A stretch of DNA of 34,466 bases from positions 1-34,466 of the forward strand of contig ADZZ01000095.1 in the NCBI GenBank assembly GCA_000179315.1, in the 5' to 3' direction. This document shows positions 24,327-32,335 of this stretch, one piece after another. The first letter of the stretch is position 1. Each line of letters opens with the position of its first letter. Source of the DNA: a delta proteobacterium NaphS2. Its GTDB lineage: Bacteria; Desulfobacterota; DSM-4660; Desulfatiglandales; Desulfatiglandaceae. The notes under the pieces are model-generated. The model was not told the origin of the DNA and searched no databases. It saw only the letters and a program-made list of their open reading frames with translations. The translations under genes were made by a program, and so were the position numbers.

Positions 24327-25658
24327 ATGGCAATCCCAACCCATTGTAAATATATCGTTATCGGAGCCGGCATCCACGGCCTCAGCACCGCCTGGCATCT
24401 GGCCAAAGCCTTAAAACAGAAGAAATCGGGCACCGGTGAAGACATCCTGGTCATCGACAAAACAGCCATCGGCGCCGGCGCATCCGGCATCGCATGCGGC
24501 ATTATCCGCAATAACTATTTTCAGCCGGCCATGCGGGAACTGATGGCCCACAGCGTCCGCGTATGGGAAGAAGACACGGAAGCCTACGGTTTCCACCCGG
24601 TGGGTTACATGCAGATATCCCCTGAATCCATGCACGGGGACGTGAACCAGATCTACCAGCAGCAGAAAGACATCGGCTACGAATCCGCCTTCATCGAAGG
24701 GGAAAAAGACTGTCTCAATTATATGCGCCAAAACATTTTCGAGGACTGGCAGGCCAAGGGAATCACCTCGGTTTTACATGAAAAGAAGGGTGGATATGCC
24801 AACCAGATGAAATCCCTCTACCGATTGGCGGACAAGGCCGAAGCCTTAGGCGTACGCATTATGACGGGCGTCAAGGTGACCGGGCTCAAGACGGACAAGG
24901 ATTCGATAACGGCCGTTCAAACGGACAAAGGGGACATTGAATGTGACTGGGTTATCGCGGGTCCCGGTCCATGGGCCAAAGGCTTCTGGGATATGCTGGG
25001 GCTTCCCAGCGAAATCGAAATCCTGGGACCGGACGGTACGCTCCATTCGGGGAACCGGATGTGGACCTACTGGTGCCTGGTTGAAGGAACACTGGGGGTG
25101 GATCCCGCATATGGCATGAACAATCAGGGAAAAATGCCGCCCGTCATTCATGTGGATTCGGAGGCCCCCCTTTATTCCAGTGAAAACGGATCGCTGATCA
25201 CGGACAAAATGTGGGGCATCTATTACAAACCGGACTTCGGCTTCGGCGGCGTTCAGGGGGGAGCCGCTCCCTATATTGTGGAAGGGGACGTGAACGTCGA
25301 TCCCTATGGCATCGATTCGCCCGATTTCACCGTCACGCCGGAATTCGTTCACATGTGGACGTCCGCCCTGGCCCATTGTCAGAAGCGCTACGAAGATCAG
25401 CATCAGAAATACAAAAACGAACCCTCCGGGGGCTTAGGGTGTTTCACGCCGGACAGTTTTCCCATCTTCGACGCCATGAAACAGAATTGTTATCTGATTC
25501 TGGATTCCAATCACGGATACAAGATGATCGGTGTGGGAAAACTGGTGGCGCAAGAGGTGCTGGGGGAGAAACAGGCGCTCCTGGAACCGTTTCGTTTCGA
25601 TCGCTACCGGAAGGGGAAATTGCATCCCGTTTCCCACAGTCCGTTCCCTTGGAGTTAA
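24327..25658 (+). CDS. FAD-dependent amine oxidoreductase (DAO / sarcosine oxidase beta-like)
   Basis: A 443-residue D-amino-acid-oxidase-fold flavoprotein. The dinucleotide-binding loop VIGAGIHGLSTAWHLA lies at about residues 10-25. Next comes GIIRNNYFQPAM near 65, which resembles the IIRSNY segment of heterotetrameric sarcosine oxidase beta, then the middle GPGPWAKGF. The C-terminal FAD-binding part has TPDSFPIFDA and LDSNHGYKMIGVGKLVAQEV. Family members oxidise secondary or tertiary amines (sarcosine, dimethylglycine, N-methyl amino acids). The ATG at 24327 has AAGGAGT upstream and starts at the nucleotide-binding domain, so I prefer it to an upstream ATG at 24264. No other sarcosine oxidase subunits are adjacent. 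Neighbouring MttB homologues make a methylated-amine substrate likely. Confidence 0.85.
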   Translation: MAIPTHCKYIVIGAGIHGLSTAWHLAKALKQKKSGTGEDILVIDKTAIGAGASGIACGIIRNNYFQPAMRELMAHSVRVWEEDTEAYGFHPVGYMQISPESMHGDVNQIYQQQKDIGYESAFIEGEKDCLNYMRQNIFEDWQAKGITSVLHEKKGGYANQMKSLYRLADKAEALGVRIMTGVKVTGLKTDKDSITAVQTDKGDIECDWVIAGPGPWAKGFWDMLGLPSEIEILGPDGTLHSGNRMWTYWCLVEGTLGVDPAYGMNNQGKMPPVIHVDSEAPLYSSENGSLITDKMWGIYYKPDFGFGGVQGGAAPYIVEGDVNVDPYGIDSPDFTVTPEFVHMWTSALAHCQKRYEDQHQKYKNEPSGGLGCFTPDSFPIFDAMKQNCYLILDSNHGYKMIGVGKLVAQEVLGEKQALLEPFRFDRYRKGKLHPVSHSPFPWS

Positions 25659-25679
25659 ACGAGACACCGGGATCGACCC

Positions 25680-26528
25680 ATGGAGATCACGATTCTGGGC
25701 TCGGGAGGCTGTACGGTCATTCCCAAGCCCCTCTGCCCATGTGACATCTGCCGGGAAGCCCGGCAAAAAGGGGTTCCCTACGCCAGGAGCGGACCGGCCG
25801 TTTTCATCCATGATGAGAACCTTCTGATCGATACGCCGGCCGAAATCGGCCGGCAATTGAATCAAAACCGAATCGATTCGTTGCAGCATCTCATGTTTAC
25901 CCATCTGGACCCGGACCACGTGGAAGGGATTCGGGTGGTGGAACAGATCGCCCTGGATTTCAGGGACTGGCGGGCTTACGAAAACAAGCGGATTACCCTT
26001 CTTTTGCCCGAACCGCTGGATCGGGACATTTTTCGTCTCAAGTCTTTCTATGGGTCGTTGCTCGATTTTTACCAAAGACAGGGATATGTGAAATGCATTC
26101 CCTTCAAGCATCAAATCAAGATCGGAGAAATGAGAATTCTGGGGATTCCCGTGGACCGGGGGCAACAGATGGTCTTTATCTACGTCGTGGAGAAAGCCGG
26201 TCGAAAACTGGTTTATGCGCCCTGTGACATTCGACCTTTTCCGGAAACGCGGTCCGAAGTTCAAGGCGCCCATCTGTTGGTCATTCAGCCGGGCATTTTT
26301 GAAACCGGCCTGAAACACGGGTTCACCTACCCGAAAAACCATATCTCGCGAACCACGCTCTATACCTTTGAACAAACCCTTGCTCTGGCAAAACGCATAG
26401 CCGCACAACAGGTTCTTTTCGTTCATCTGGAAGAATACTGGAACCGGGGCTACGATGACTATTCGGCCATTGAGAGGGAATATAAAGACGTTCGGTTCGC
26501 CCATGACGGCATGCGCGTCAACCTGTAA
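25680..26528 (+). CDS. PhnP-like metallo-beta-lactamase-fold hydrolase
   Basis: A 282-residue MBL-fold protein. It begins with LGSGGCT and carries a structural-zinc motif C19-x-C21-x2-C24, the same spacing as in PhnP. The active-site loop is THLDPDH, giving His75, Asp77, Asp79 and His80: the second His of the usual HxHxDH is an Asp. Further motifs are YAPCDIRPFP near 180 and FVHLEEYW near 260. PhnP cleaves a cyclic phosphodiester in phosphonate degradation, but no phosphonate genes are nearby, so another ester, lactone or cyclic phosphate is more likely. It starts 21 bases after the FAD enzyme gene and is followed after 13 bases by the second methyltransferase, so it is in the operon. Fold certain; substrate unknown. 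Confidence 0.82.
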   Translation: MEITILGSGGCTVIPKPLCPCDICREARQKGVPYARSGPAVFIHDENLLIDTPAEIGRQLNQNRIDSLQHLMFTHLDPDHVEGIRVVEQIALDFRDWRAYENKRITLLLPEPLDRDIFRLKSFYGSLLDFYQRQGYVKCIPFKHQIKIGEMRILGIPVDRGQQMVFIYVVEKAGRKLVYAPCDIRPFPETRSEVQGAHLLVIQPGIFETGLKHGFTYPKNHISRTTLYTFEQTLALAKRIAAQQVLFVHLEEYWNRGYDDYSAIEREYKDVRFAHDGMRVNL

Positions 26529-26541
26529 ATGAGGAGGCATT

Positions 26542-27732
26542 TTGGAAGCGATTAACGAAATTTATGACGAAGCCTATTTGAAGCAAATCCACGAAGACGC
26601 CTTGCGGGTGCTGGAGGAGGTGGGGGTCAAATGTGTATCCCCGGAAATTCGGCAGATTTTTGAAGATACGGGCCTTGCGGCCTTTGATGGCACCACCGGA
26701 CACATTCATGTTTTAAAACAGCTGGTGGAACAGGCCCTGGCAACGGCTCCCAAAAGAGACCAATACTGGATTCCCGAAGACGCCTTCGGTGTGGGGGGAA
26801 CATCCCCTTTCGTCTACGACGACCAAAGCGGAGAACTGATACCACCCACCTTTGAACATGTGGTGAAAATTGCGTCCATCGTCGACCAAGCCGATGAAAT
26901 CGCCTTCATGGCCCGGGGCGTGCTCATTCGAAATGAAGAGGCGAAAGTCATGGACACGCTCATCGAACATTGCCGAAAGCCTCTGTATGTGGCGGCCGTC
27001 ACCGACGAAGGGATTACCCGGGCCGAAGAAATTCATCAACAACGGGGAGGGCTCACCATTCAATTCTCCATCATCAACAGTCCCTTGAACATCATCGAGA
27101 GCATGATCCCCCCGTTTCTTTCCTGTGTCCGAAAAGGGCTCCCCATCTATGTTTCCACCATGCCCATGGCGGGGCTTTCCGGACCCTATTCCATGTCCGG
27201 GCTTCTGACCCTGACCCATGCGGAGGGGCTGTTCGGCATCACCCTGGCCCAACTGGTCAACCCCGGCATCACGGTGGTTCACGCGGGTCTCCCCTCCATT
27301 GCCAACATTCAGAAAAACTATGCGGTGGACCTGGGGTTGATCAGCCACAACATAGCCAACCTGCTCATGGAAAAAGTGAACAAACTACTGGATATTCCGT
27401 CCATTCAAACGGCCTGCACCACCAGCCAGGATAAACCGAACCGCATTGCCGAGGAAGAAGCGGTGGAGGGCTTCGCCATCATGAAAAAGTACGGCTTTCA
27501 CCAAATGCGCCATTGCTTTGGCTTTTTGAGTGAATTAATATCTTTTTCCATCGACAAACTGGAGCGGCATGTGGCACTCTGTCGTGAAACGGGTCCGGAA
27601 GATACCCCTGATTTTGAAAGCGAACCCTATGACCCGGAAGGATTTGAAGTCATCAAACGAAACGGCAGCCAGGCCAACTATATGCGGGACGACCACACTT
27701 TGAAGAACACCGGCAAAGCCTTTCTGCATTAG
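26542..27732 (+). CDS. MttB-superfamily (trimethylamine methyltransferase-like) protein, paralogue 2
   Basis: A 396-residue homologue of paralogue 1, with the same segments in the same order: MPMAGLSGPYSMSGLLTLTHAE at about residues 206-227, FGITLAQLVNPGITVVHAG, GLISHNIANLLM and ACTTSQDK near 290, where MttB has pyrrolysine. By eye nearly half of the residues match paralogue 1 in this C-terminal half. It ends with the same GK-x-F-x-H. It also starts with TTG, with GAGGAGG four bases upstream. Its stop is TAG, but only eight codons follow before another stop, so this is termination rather than pyrrolysine. Two linked paralogues suggest a hetero-oligomer or two successive steps on one substrate. 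No corrinoid protein gene is adjacent. Confidence 0.85.
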   Translation: MEAINEIYDEAYLKQIHEDALRVLEEVGVKCVSPEIRQIFEDTGLAAFDGTTGHIHVLKQLVEQALATAPKRDQYWIPEDAFGVGGTSPFVYDDQSGELIPPTFEHVVKIASIVDQADEIAFMARGVLIRNEEAKVMDTLIEHCRKPLYVAAVTDEGITRAEEIHQQRGGLTIQFSIINSPLNIIESMIPPFLSCVRKGLPIYVSTMPMAGLSGPYSMSGLLTLTHAEGLFGITLAQLVNPGITVVHAGLPSIANIQKNYAVDLGLISHNIANLLMEKVNKLLDIPSIQTACTTSQDKPNRIAEEEAVEGFAIMKKYGFHQMRHCFGFLSELISFSIDKLERHVALCRETGPEDTPDFESEPYDPEGFEVIKRNGSQANYMRDDHTLKNTGKAFLH

Positions 27733-27752
27733 ACGGGAGCCCGGAATTATTT

Positions 27753-28712
27753 ATGAAAGTCGCCATCGTTCAGACAGCGCCCATATTGCTGGATCTTCAA
27801 CACAATCTGGATGAGGTCCTGCAAAAAATCGGCGAAGAGAAGGAAAAGGGGGCCGAGCTGATTGTTTTTCCGGAACTGGCCCTGACCGGCTACTTTGTGG
27901 GGCAACGGTATCATGAGGTGGCGCTTCGGATGGATTCCCCGGAAATTCAGCGAATCGTCGCTGCGACCCGCGGCACTGCCGCCGTGGTGGGGTTTATTGA
28001 AGAATCCGTCTCCATGAACTTTTACAATTCCGCCCTGGTGGCCGTTGACGGCAATCTGCTATTTGCCTATCGAAAGCTCAATCTTCCCAACTACGGGGTC
28101 TTTGAAGAGCGGAAATTCTTTTCTTCCGGGAAACAGGTGCCGGTTTTCAGGCTGAACGATTTGAACTTTTCGGTCTTTATCTGCAACGACCTGTGGCATC
28201 CTGCACTCCCCTATCTGGGAGTGGCTCAAAAAGCGGACGTGTTTGTGACCATATTCAACTCCAGCCAGGGCTCCATGGGCACGGAATTTTCAAATATTGA
28301 AAGCTGGGGCATCATCAACAAGTTTTATTCCCGTATTTTCGGCATATACAATCTCTGCGCCAACCGCGTGGGGGAAGAAGCCTGGAACCCGCGGGAATCT
28401 ATGCTGGCAATTGAGCACGCGCCGGAAGAAAGTCCTTTCGATACGACTCCCAAAAAAGAATGGAAATCCTTTAAATTCTGGGGGGGAAGCGAAATCATCA
28501 ATCCCTTCGGCCAGCAAATGGTCAAGGCGGCGCTTCACAGGGAAGAGGTGATCTGCGGGGAAGTATCAAGGGACCTGCTTCGGCAAAAGCGAATTCTGCT
28601 CCCCTACCTGAGAAACGACGACCCGTACTTCACGCTCCGGGAACTTCAGCGCATCCTTTACGGCAAGCGCAGTAAAGATTCTGTTGATCAATTTAAAACG
28701 GATACCTCTTGA
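27753..28712 (+). CDS. Carbon-nitrogen hydrolase (nitrilase superfamily amidase)
   Basis: A 319-residue nitrilase-superfamily protein with an intact catalytic triad: Glu41 (FPELALTGY), Lys108 (YRKLNLPNYGVFEE) and Cys144 (FICNDLWHP). The LPNYGVF segment resembles the glutaminase domain of glutamine-dependent NAD synthetase, but there is no attached synthetase. The enzyme should hydrolyse a linear amide or glutamine side chain. It closes the operon, 20 bases after methyltransferase paralogue 2. With AsnB in the same operon it could either remove an amide made by AsnB or free ammonia from an intermediate; neither can be decided here. The following promoter and terminator region separates it from the next operon. 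Confidence 0.85.
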   Translation: MKVAIVQTAPILLDLQHNLDEVLQKIGEEKEKGAELIVFPELALTGYFVGQRYHEVALRMDSPEIQRIVAATRGTAAVVGFIEESVSMNFYNSALVAVDGNLLFAYRKLNLPNYGVFEERKFFSSGKQVPVFRLNDLNFSVFICNDLWHPALPYLGVAQKADVFVTIFNSSQGSMGTEFSNIESWGIINKFYSRIFGIYNLCANRVGEEAWNPRESMLAIEHAPEESPFDTTPKKEWKSFKFWGGSEIINPFGQQMVKAALHREEVICGEVSRDLLRQKRILLPYLRNDDPYFTLRELQRILYGKRSKDSVDQFKTDTS

Positions 28713-28734
28713 CAGTATCCGGAAACAAAGCCCA

Positions 28735-28763
28735 TTGACTAACACCCTGATAGCTTCTAGGAT
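28735..28763 (+). promoter_or_regulatory. Candidate promoter for the symporter-kinase operon
   Basis: TTGACT (28735-28740), 17 bases, then TAGGAT (28758-28763) form a plausible sigma-70 promoter with a good -35 and a modest -10. A transcript would start near 28770, just upstream of a structured leader. Confidence 0.45.
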
Positions 28764-28769
28764 ATATAA

Positions 28770-28827
28770 GGGCCGTTCATTTGGGAGAAAGTCATGGCTT
28801 CATCTCTCCAGCAGGTGGCAAACGTTG
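28770..28827 (+). ncRNA. Possible structured leader RNA (riboswitch- or attenuator-like)
   Basis: Between the candidate promoter and a strong terminator lies about 58 bases with potential structure: GGAGA (28785 region) can pair with TCTCC (28805-28809), enclosing an inner AAG/CTT stem. GGTGGC (28814-28819) can pair, with one mismatch, to GCCTCC (28829-28834), the left arm of the terminator, as an antiterminator would. I could not match it to a known riboswitch class. It may simply be spacer before a terminator. Confidence 0.35.
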
Positions 28828-28866
28828 AGCCTCCAAAGGACTTTTATGTCCTTGTGGAGGCTTTTT
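28828..28866 (+). terminator. Strong intrinsic terminator / attenuator
   Basis: AGCCTCCAAAGGAC (28828-28841) pairs with the arm at 28848-28862 over 14 base pairs with one bulged G (28854), around the loop TTTTAT, and is followed by a T-rich tail. It ends the methyltransferase operon and, since a promoter-like sequence precedes it, may also act as an attenuator for the next one. Confidence 0.75.
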
Positions 28867-28899
28867 GTTTTGGGGTTGATACGTAGGGGAGATCATCCA

Positions 28900-29145
28900 A
28901 TGATTGATGAAAAATTAAAAACCAGTCGGTTTGTAGCGCTGTTTTTTTTCGGCCACTTCCTATTTTGTTATCCGGTGATGACGCTGTTTAATGAAGCGGC
29001 AGTCTTCTTGGGGATTCCCATATTCTTTTTCTTCATGTTCTCAGCCTGGCTTGTGCTGATCGGCTTGATGATTATTTGTGCAGAAAGCGATCCAAAGATT
29101 CATCTGGATGAATCCGAATCAACGCCAGGCAGGATCGATTCTTGA
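28900..29145 (+). CDS. Small two-helix membrane protein preceding the symporter-kinase
   Basis: An 81-residue protein with two hydrophobic helices (about residues 11-30 and 34-57) joined by a short turn and an acidic C-terminal tail. The frame is open further upstream, through the terminator, but the ATG at 28900 has AGGGGA upstream and the upstream extension has no sensible content. The stop is three bases before the symporter-kinase ATG. Small membrane proteins often precede sodium:solute symporters as accessory subunits, and that is my guess here. I do not recognise the family. Confidence 0.6.
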   Translation: MIDEKLKTSRFVALFFFGHFLFCYPVMTLFNEAAVFLGIPIFFFFMFSAWLVLIGLMIICAESDPKIHLDESESTPGRIDS

Positions 29146-29148
29146 ATC

Positions 29149-31887
29149 ATGATACCGCAAAAAGCCATTCTCCTCTTATCATTCGGATATATCAGTCTCC
29201 TATTTGCCATTGCCTTTCATGGCAGAAAACGGGCGGAAATTGGTCAAAGCATTATCAGCAATCCATATATTTACGCCCTGTCTCTTGCGGTATATTGCAC
29301 GGCCTGGACATATTACGGTAGTGTCGGCGCGGCAAGCCGATCCGGGATTACCGGGTTTTTAAATATTTATATCGGTCCGACCTTGACCATGATCCTGGGG
29401 TTCCCGGTCATAAGGAAGATCATTCGGATCAGTAAGGCAAACAAGATCACCTCCATTGCCGATTTTATTGCATCGCGTTATGGAAAAAGCTCAACCATAG
29501 CAGGGGTTGTAACAATTATCGCCGTTCTGGGTATTATCCCTTACATCTCAGTCCAAATTAAAGCCATTTCTACCACCTACCAGTTGTTGAGCAGTAGTTC
29601 CCGGCCGGACTCATTGACCCAGTTGCCGCCATTGTTTCATGATACGGCACTCTATGTGGCCTTGCTTTTGGCTGCCTTTGCCGTTTTGTTCGGCGCACGC
29701 CATCTGGATGCCACAGAGCGCCATGAAGGTCTGGTGGCCGCCATCGCCTTTGAATCCTTGGTTAAGCTCTTGGCGTTCCTATCTGTGGGGCTATTTGTAA
29801 CCTATGGTATTTATAATGGGTTTGCAGACCTTTTTGAGAAATCAAGTGTTATTCCGGAGATAAAGAAGCTCTTCGTCATGGAAATGAACGCATCCGGATT
29901 TTCAGGATGGTACGGGGGGTTGTTTTTGTCCATGCTGGCGATTGTTTTTCTTCCCCGTCAGTTCCAGGTGATCGTCGTGGAAAATGTGGATGAAAAACAT
30001 TTAAATAAAGCCATATGGCTCTTTCCCCTCTATCTGCTGCTCATCAATATTTTCGTCATTCCCATCGCGTTTGCCGGGCTGTTGAATTTTGCCGGGGAAA
30101 AGGTTGTGGATGCAGATTTTTTTGCACTCATGCTTCTGTTGGCTGAACATCATAACGCGCTAACCCTGTTTGTGTTTATCGGAGGGCTATCCGCCGCAAC
30201 AGGCATGGTCATTGTCGAAACCATTGCTTTGTCGACAATGATCTGCAACGATCTTGTCATGCCGGTATTATTTCGACTGTCTGCGTTTAAGCTCTCCCAA
30301 AGAAATGACCTGAGTAATATTCTGTTAAATATCAGACGCGCCGCCATCCTTCTGGTTCTCATCCTGGGTTATCTTTATTTCCATTTTGTGGTGAAATACT
30401 ACACGCTTGTCTCCATCGGGCTGATCTCATTCGCCGCAGTGGCGCAATTTGCGCCGGCCATTATCGGGGGGATCTTCTGGAAGGGAGCCACGCGCGCAGG
30501 CGCATTGTCCGGTCTGATAGCAGGCTTCTTCGTATGGACATATACGCTTGTGTTGCCATCGCTTGTCCAGGCCCGGTTTCCCCTGGAAAGTTTTCTGACC
30601 TACGGTCCCTTTGGGATAGAACTGTTAAAGCCCCGGCAATTATTCGGGCTGGGCGCAAACCTTGAAGGATTTAACCAATACGCCCATACAATATTCTGGA
30701 GCATGTTTTTTAATATGGGTCTGTTCTTCGGGGTCTCTCTGTTTTCCAAACAGAACGAAGTTGAAAAGAAACAGGCGACTTTATTTGTGGATGTGTTCAA
30801 GCATTCTGTTGAAGCAGAAAAATCCTCCTTTTGGAGAGCAACCGCTTCCGTAGGGGAATTAAAATCTATTCTTGAACGTTTTCTTGGAAAGGATCATACC
30901 CTTGAGGCACTGGAAACCTATGCCAGGGAAAATCGCATCAACCTCGAACAGGAATTAACGGCCGATGCAGGTCTTGTCAGTTATACGGAAAAGCTTCTGG
31001 CTGGGGCCATCGGATCGGCTTCCGCCCATGCCATGGTGACCTCGGTGGTCCAGGAAGAACCACTGGGCGTCCACGATATCATGAGCATCCTTGATGAAAC
31101 TCAGCAGATTATTATTTACAGCCGGGAACTTGAATCAACCACCAAAGATCTTGCTGCTGCAAATGAACGGCTCAAAGAACTGGACCAATTGAAAAATGAA
31201 TTTATTTCCACGGTGAGCCATGAACTCAGAACCCCTTTAACTTCCGTGAGGGCGCTGGCTGAGATTCTGCATTCAAACCCGGATCTTGACGCCGACCGGT
31301 ATCAAAAATTTACCGGAATTATCATTACCGAGAGTGAAAGGCTGTCCAGGCTGATCGACGATGTCTTGAATTTCCAAAAGATCAAATCCGGTAAAACGCA
31401 ATGGGAATTTACGGAAACCGATATGGGGGAAATCATTGAAGACTCTGTGGTATCAACAGGCCAGCTCGTCCATGACAATCATATTGATCTGACATTGCTT
31501 CTTCCGGAAGAAAAAGTGTATGCATCAGTAGATCGGGACCGTTTGATACAGGTCATGATAAATCTGCTATCCAATGCAGTGAAATTTTGTGATACGGATC
31601 AGGGACGGATTGAAATCGGCTTGTCAAGGGAACAGAATTTGATCCGCGTAACCGTAAAGGACAATGGCATCGGCATCAGTGCGGCGGACCAGGAATTCAT
31701 TTTCGAGGAATTCAGGCAGATTAAAGATTCTTCCAAAAGAAAACCATTTGGAACAGGCGTTGGACTCACCATTTCCAGACATATTATTGAAGCCCATAAA
31801 GGGAAGATATGGGTGGAGAGTGAACCGGGAAGAGGGGCCAAGTTTGTTTTCACCATTCCCGTGGTACAAGATTCGAACGCCTCGTAA
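29149..31887 (+). CDS. Sodium:solute symporter-histidine kinase fusion with STAC-like linker (CbrA-like)
   Basis: A 912-residue protein. Residues about 1-540 are a sodium:solute symporter (SSS) domain with around 13 membrane helices, including TAWTYYGSVGAASRSG early on and FLPRQFQVIVVENV. A STAC-like helical linker follows (about 560-635; VGELKSILERFLGKDHTLEAL). HisKA carries the phospho-acceptor in STVSHELRTPLTS, and HATPase_c has INLLSNAVKFC, DNGIGI and GTGVGLTIS. Relatives such as CbrA sense or transport an amino acid or other solute and control its use. The single-domain response regulator that follows is the obvious partner. Whether the symporter domain moves solute is unknown. The substrate might relate to the preceding amine operon, but this is speculation from position. 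Confidence 0.9.
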   Translation: MIPQKAILLLSFGYISLLFAIAFHGRKRAEIGQSIISNPYIYALSLAVYCTAWTYYGSVGAASRSGITGFLNIYIGPTLTMILGFPVIRKIIRISKANKITSIADFIASRYGKSSTIAGVVTIIAVLGIIPYISVQIKAISTTYQLLSSSSRPDSLTQLPPLFHDTALYVALLLAAFAVLFGARHLDATERHEGLVAAIAFESLVKLLAFLSVGLFVTYGIYNGFADLFEKSSVIPEIKKLFVMEMNASGFSGWYGGLFLSMLAIVFLPRQFQVIVVENVDEKHLNKAIWLFPLYLLLINIFVIPIAFAGLLNFAGEKVVDADFFALMLLLAEHHNALTLFVFIGGLSAATGMVIVETIALSTMICNDLVMPVLFRLSAFKLSQRNDLSNILLNIRRAAILLVLILGYLYFHFVVKYYTLVSIGLISFAAVAQFAPAIIGGIFWKGATRAGALSGLIAGFFVWTYTLVLPSLVQARFPLESFLTYGPFGIELLKPRQLFGLGANLEGFNQYAHTIFWSMFFNMGLFFGVSLFSKQNEVEKKQATLFVDVFKHSVEAEKSSFWRATASVGELKSILERFLGKDHTLEALETYARENRINLEQELTADAGLVSYTEKLLAGAIGSASAHAMVTSVVQEEPLGVHDIMSILDETQQIIIYSRELESTTKDLAAANERLKELDQLKNEFISTVSHELRTPLTSVRALAEILHSNPDLDADRYQKFTGIIITESERLSRLIDDVLNFQKIKSGKTQWEFTETDMGEIIEDSVVSTGQLVHDNHIDLTLLLPEEKVYASVDRDRLIQVMINLLSNAVKFCDTDQGRIEIGLSREQNLIRVTVKDNGIGISAADQEFIFEEFRQIKDSSKRKPFGTGVGLTISRHIIEAHKGKIWVESEPGRGAKFVFTIPVVQDSNAS

Positions 31888-31963
31888 TGGACCGGGATGA
31901 CACGACACCCTTCTTGATGTTATGATGGGTTATTGTCTTAAACAGATCAGTGGGGTGAAAATC

Positions 31964-32335
31964 ATGAAAAAAAAGATATTAATCGTTGATGATGAGCCCA
32001 ATATCATTGTCCCCCTTGAGTTCCTGATGGAACAGAATAATTATGACGTCAAGGTGGCGGACACGGGGGAAAAAGCCCTTGATTTAATCGAAAATTATGG
32101 CCCGGATCTCATTCTTCTTGATATCATGCTGCCGGGGATGGATGGATACGAGGTCTGCCAGAAAATCAGATTGAATTCCAGCTTTAAAACCATGAAAATC
32201 GTATTTCTTTCAGCCATGGCGAGAACCATTGATATTGCGAAGGGAATGGGGCTTACCGCAGATGATTATATCACAAAACCCTTTTCCAACGCGCATGTTG
32301 TGGATCGTATTAAGGAGCTTTTAGAGGACAAATAG
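31964..32335 (+). CDS. Single-domain (CheY-like) response regulator
   Basis: A 123-residue receiver domain with no output domain. Phospho-acceptor Asp53 (LILLDIMLPGMDG), acidic pocket Asp9/Asp10, Ser83 (FLSAM) and Lys105 (YITKPF) are all present. The ATG at 31964 starts the normal N-terminus (MKKKILIVDDE) and has TGGGGTG upstream; an upstream ATG at 31922 would add an untypical 14 residues. It follows the symporter-kinase by 76 bases and is presumably phosphorylated by it. With no DNA-binding domain, it must act by protein contact or in a phosphorelay. Confidence 0.9.
   Translation: MKKKILIVDDEPNIIVPLEFLMEQNNYDVKVADTGEKALDLIENYGPDLILLDIMLPGMDGYEVCQKIRLNSSFKTMKIVFLSAMARTIDIAKGMGLTADDYITKPFSNAHVVDRIKELLEDK

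Noticed and set aside
25434-26540. 368-codon minus-strand open frame opposite the FAD enzyme and PhnP-like genes
   Set aside because: It overlaps two strongly supported genes on the other strand and encodes no recognisable motifs; long antisense frames are expected at this base composition.
27730-27732. TAG stop of the second MttB-like gene as a possible pyrrolysine codon
   Set aside because: It is at the natural C-terminal end, after the GK-x-F-x-H ending shared with the paralogue, which stops with TAA. Only eight codons follow before TGA. The region where MttB has pyrrolysine (near residue 290) contains ordinary codons.
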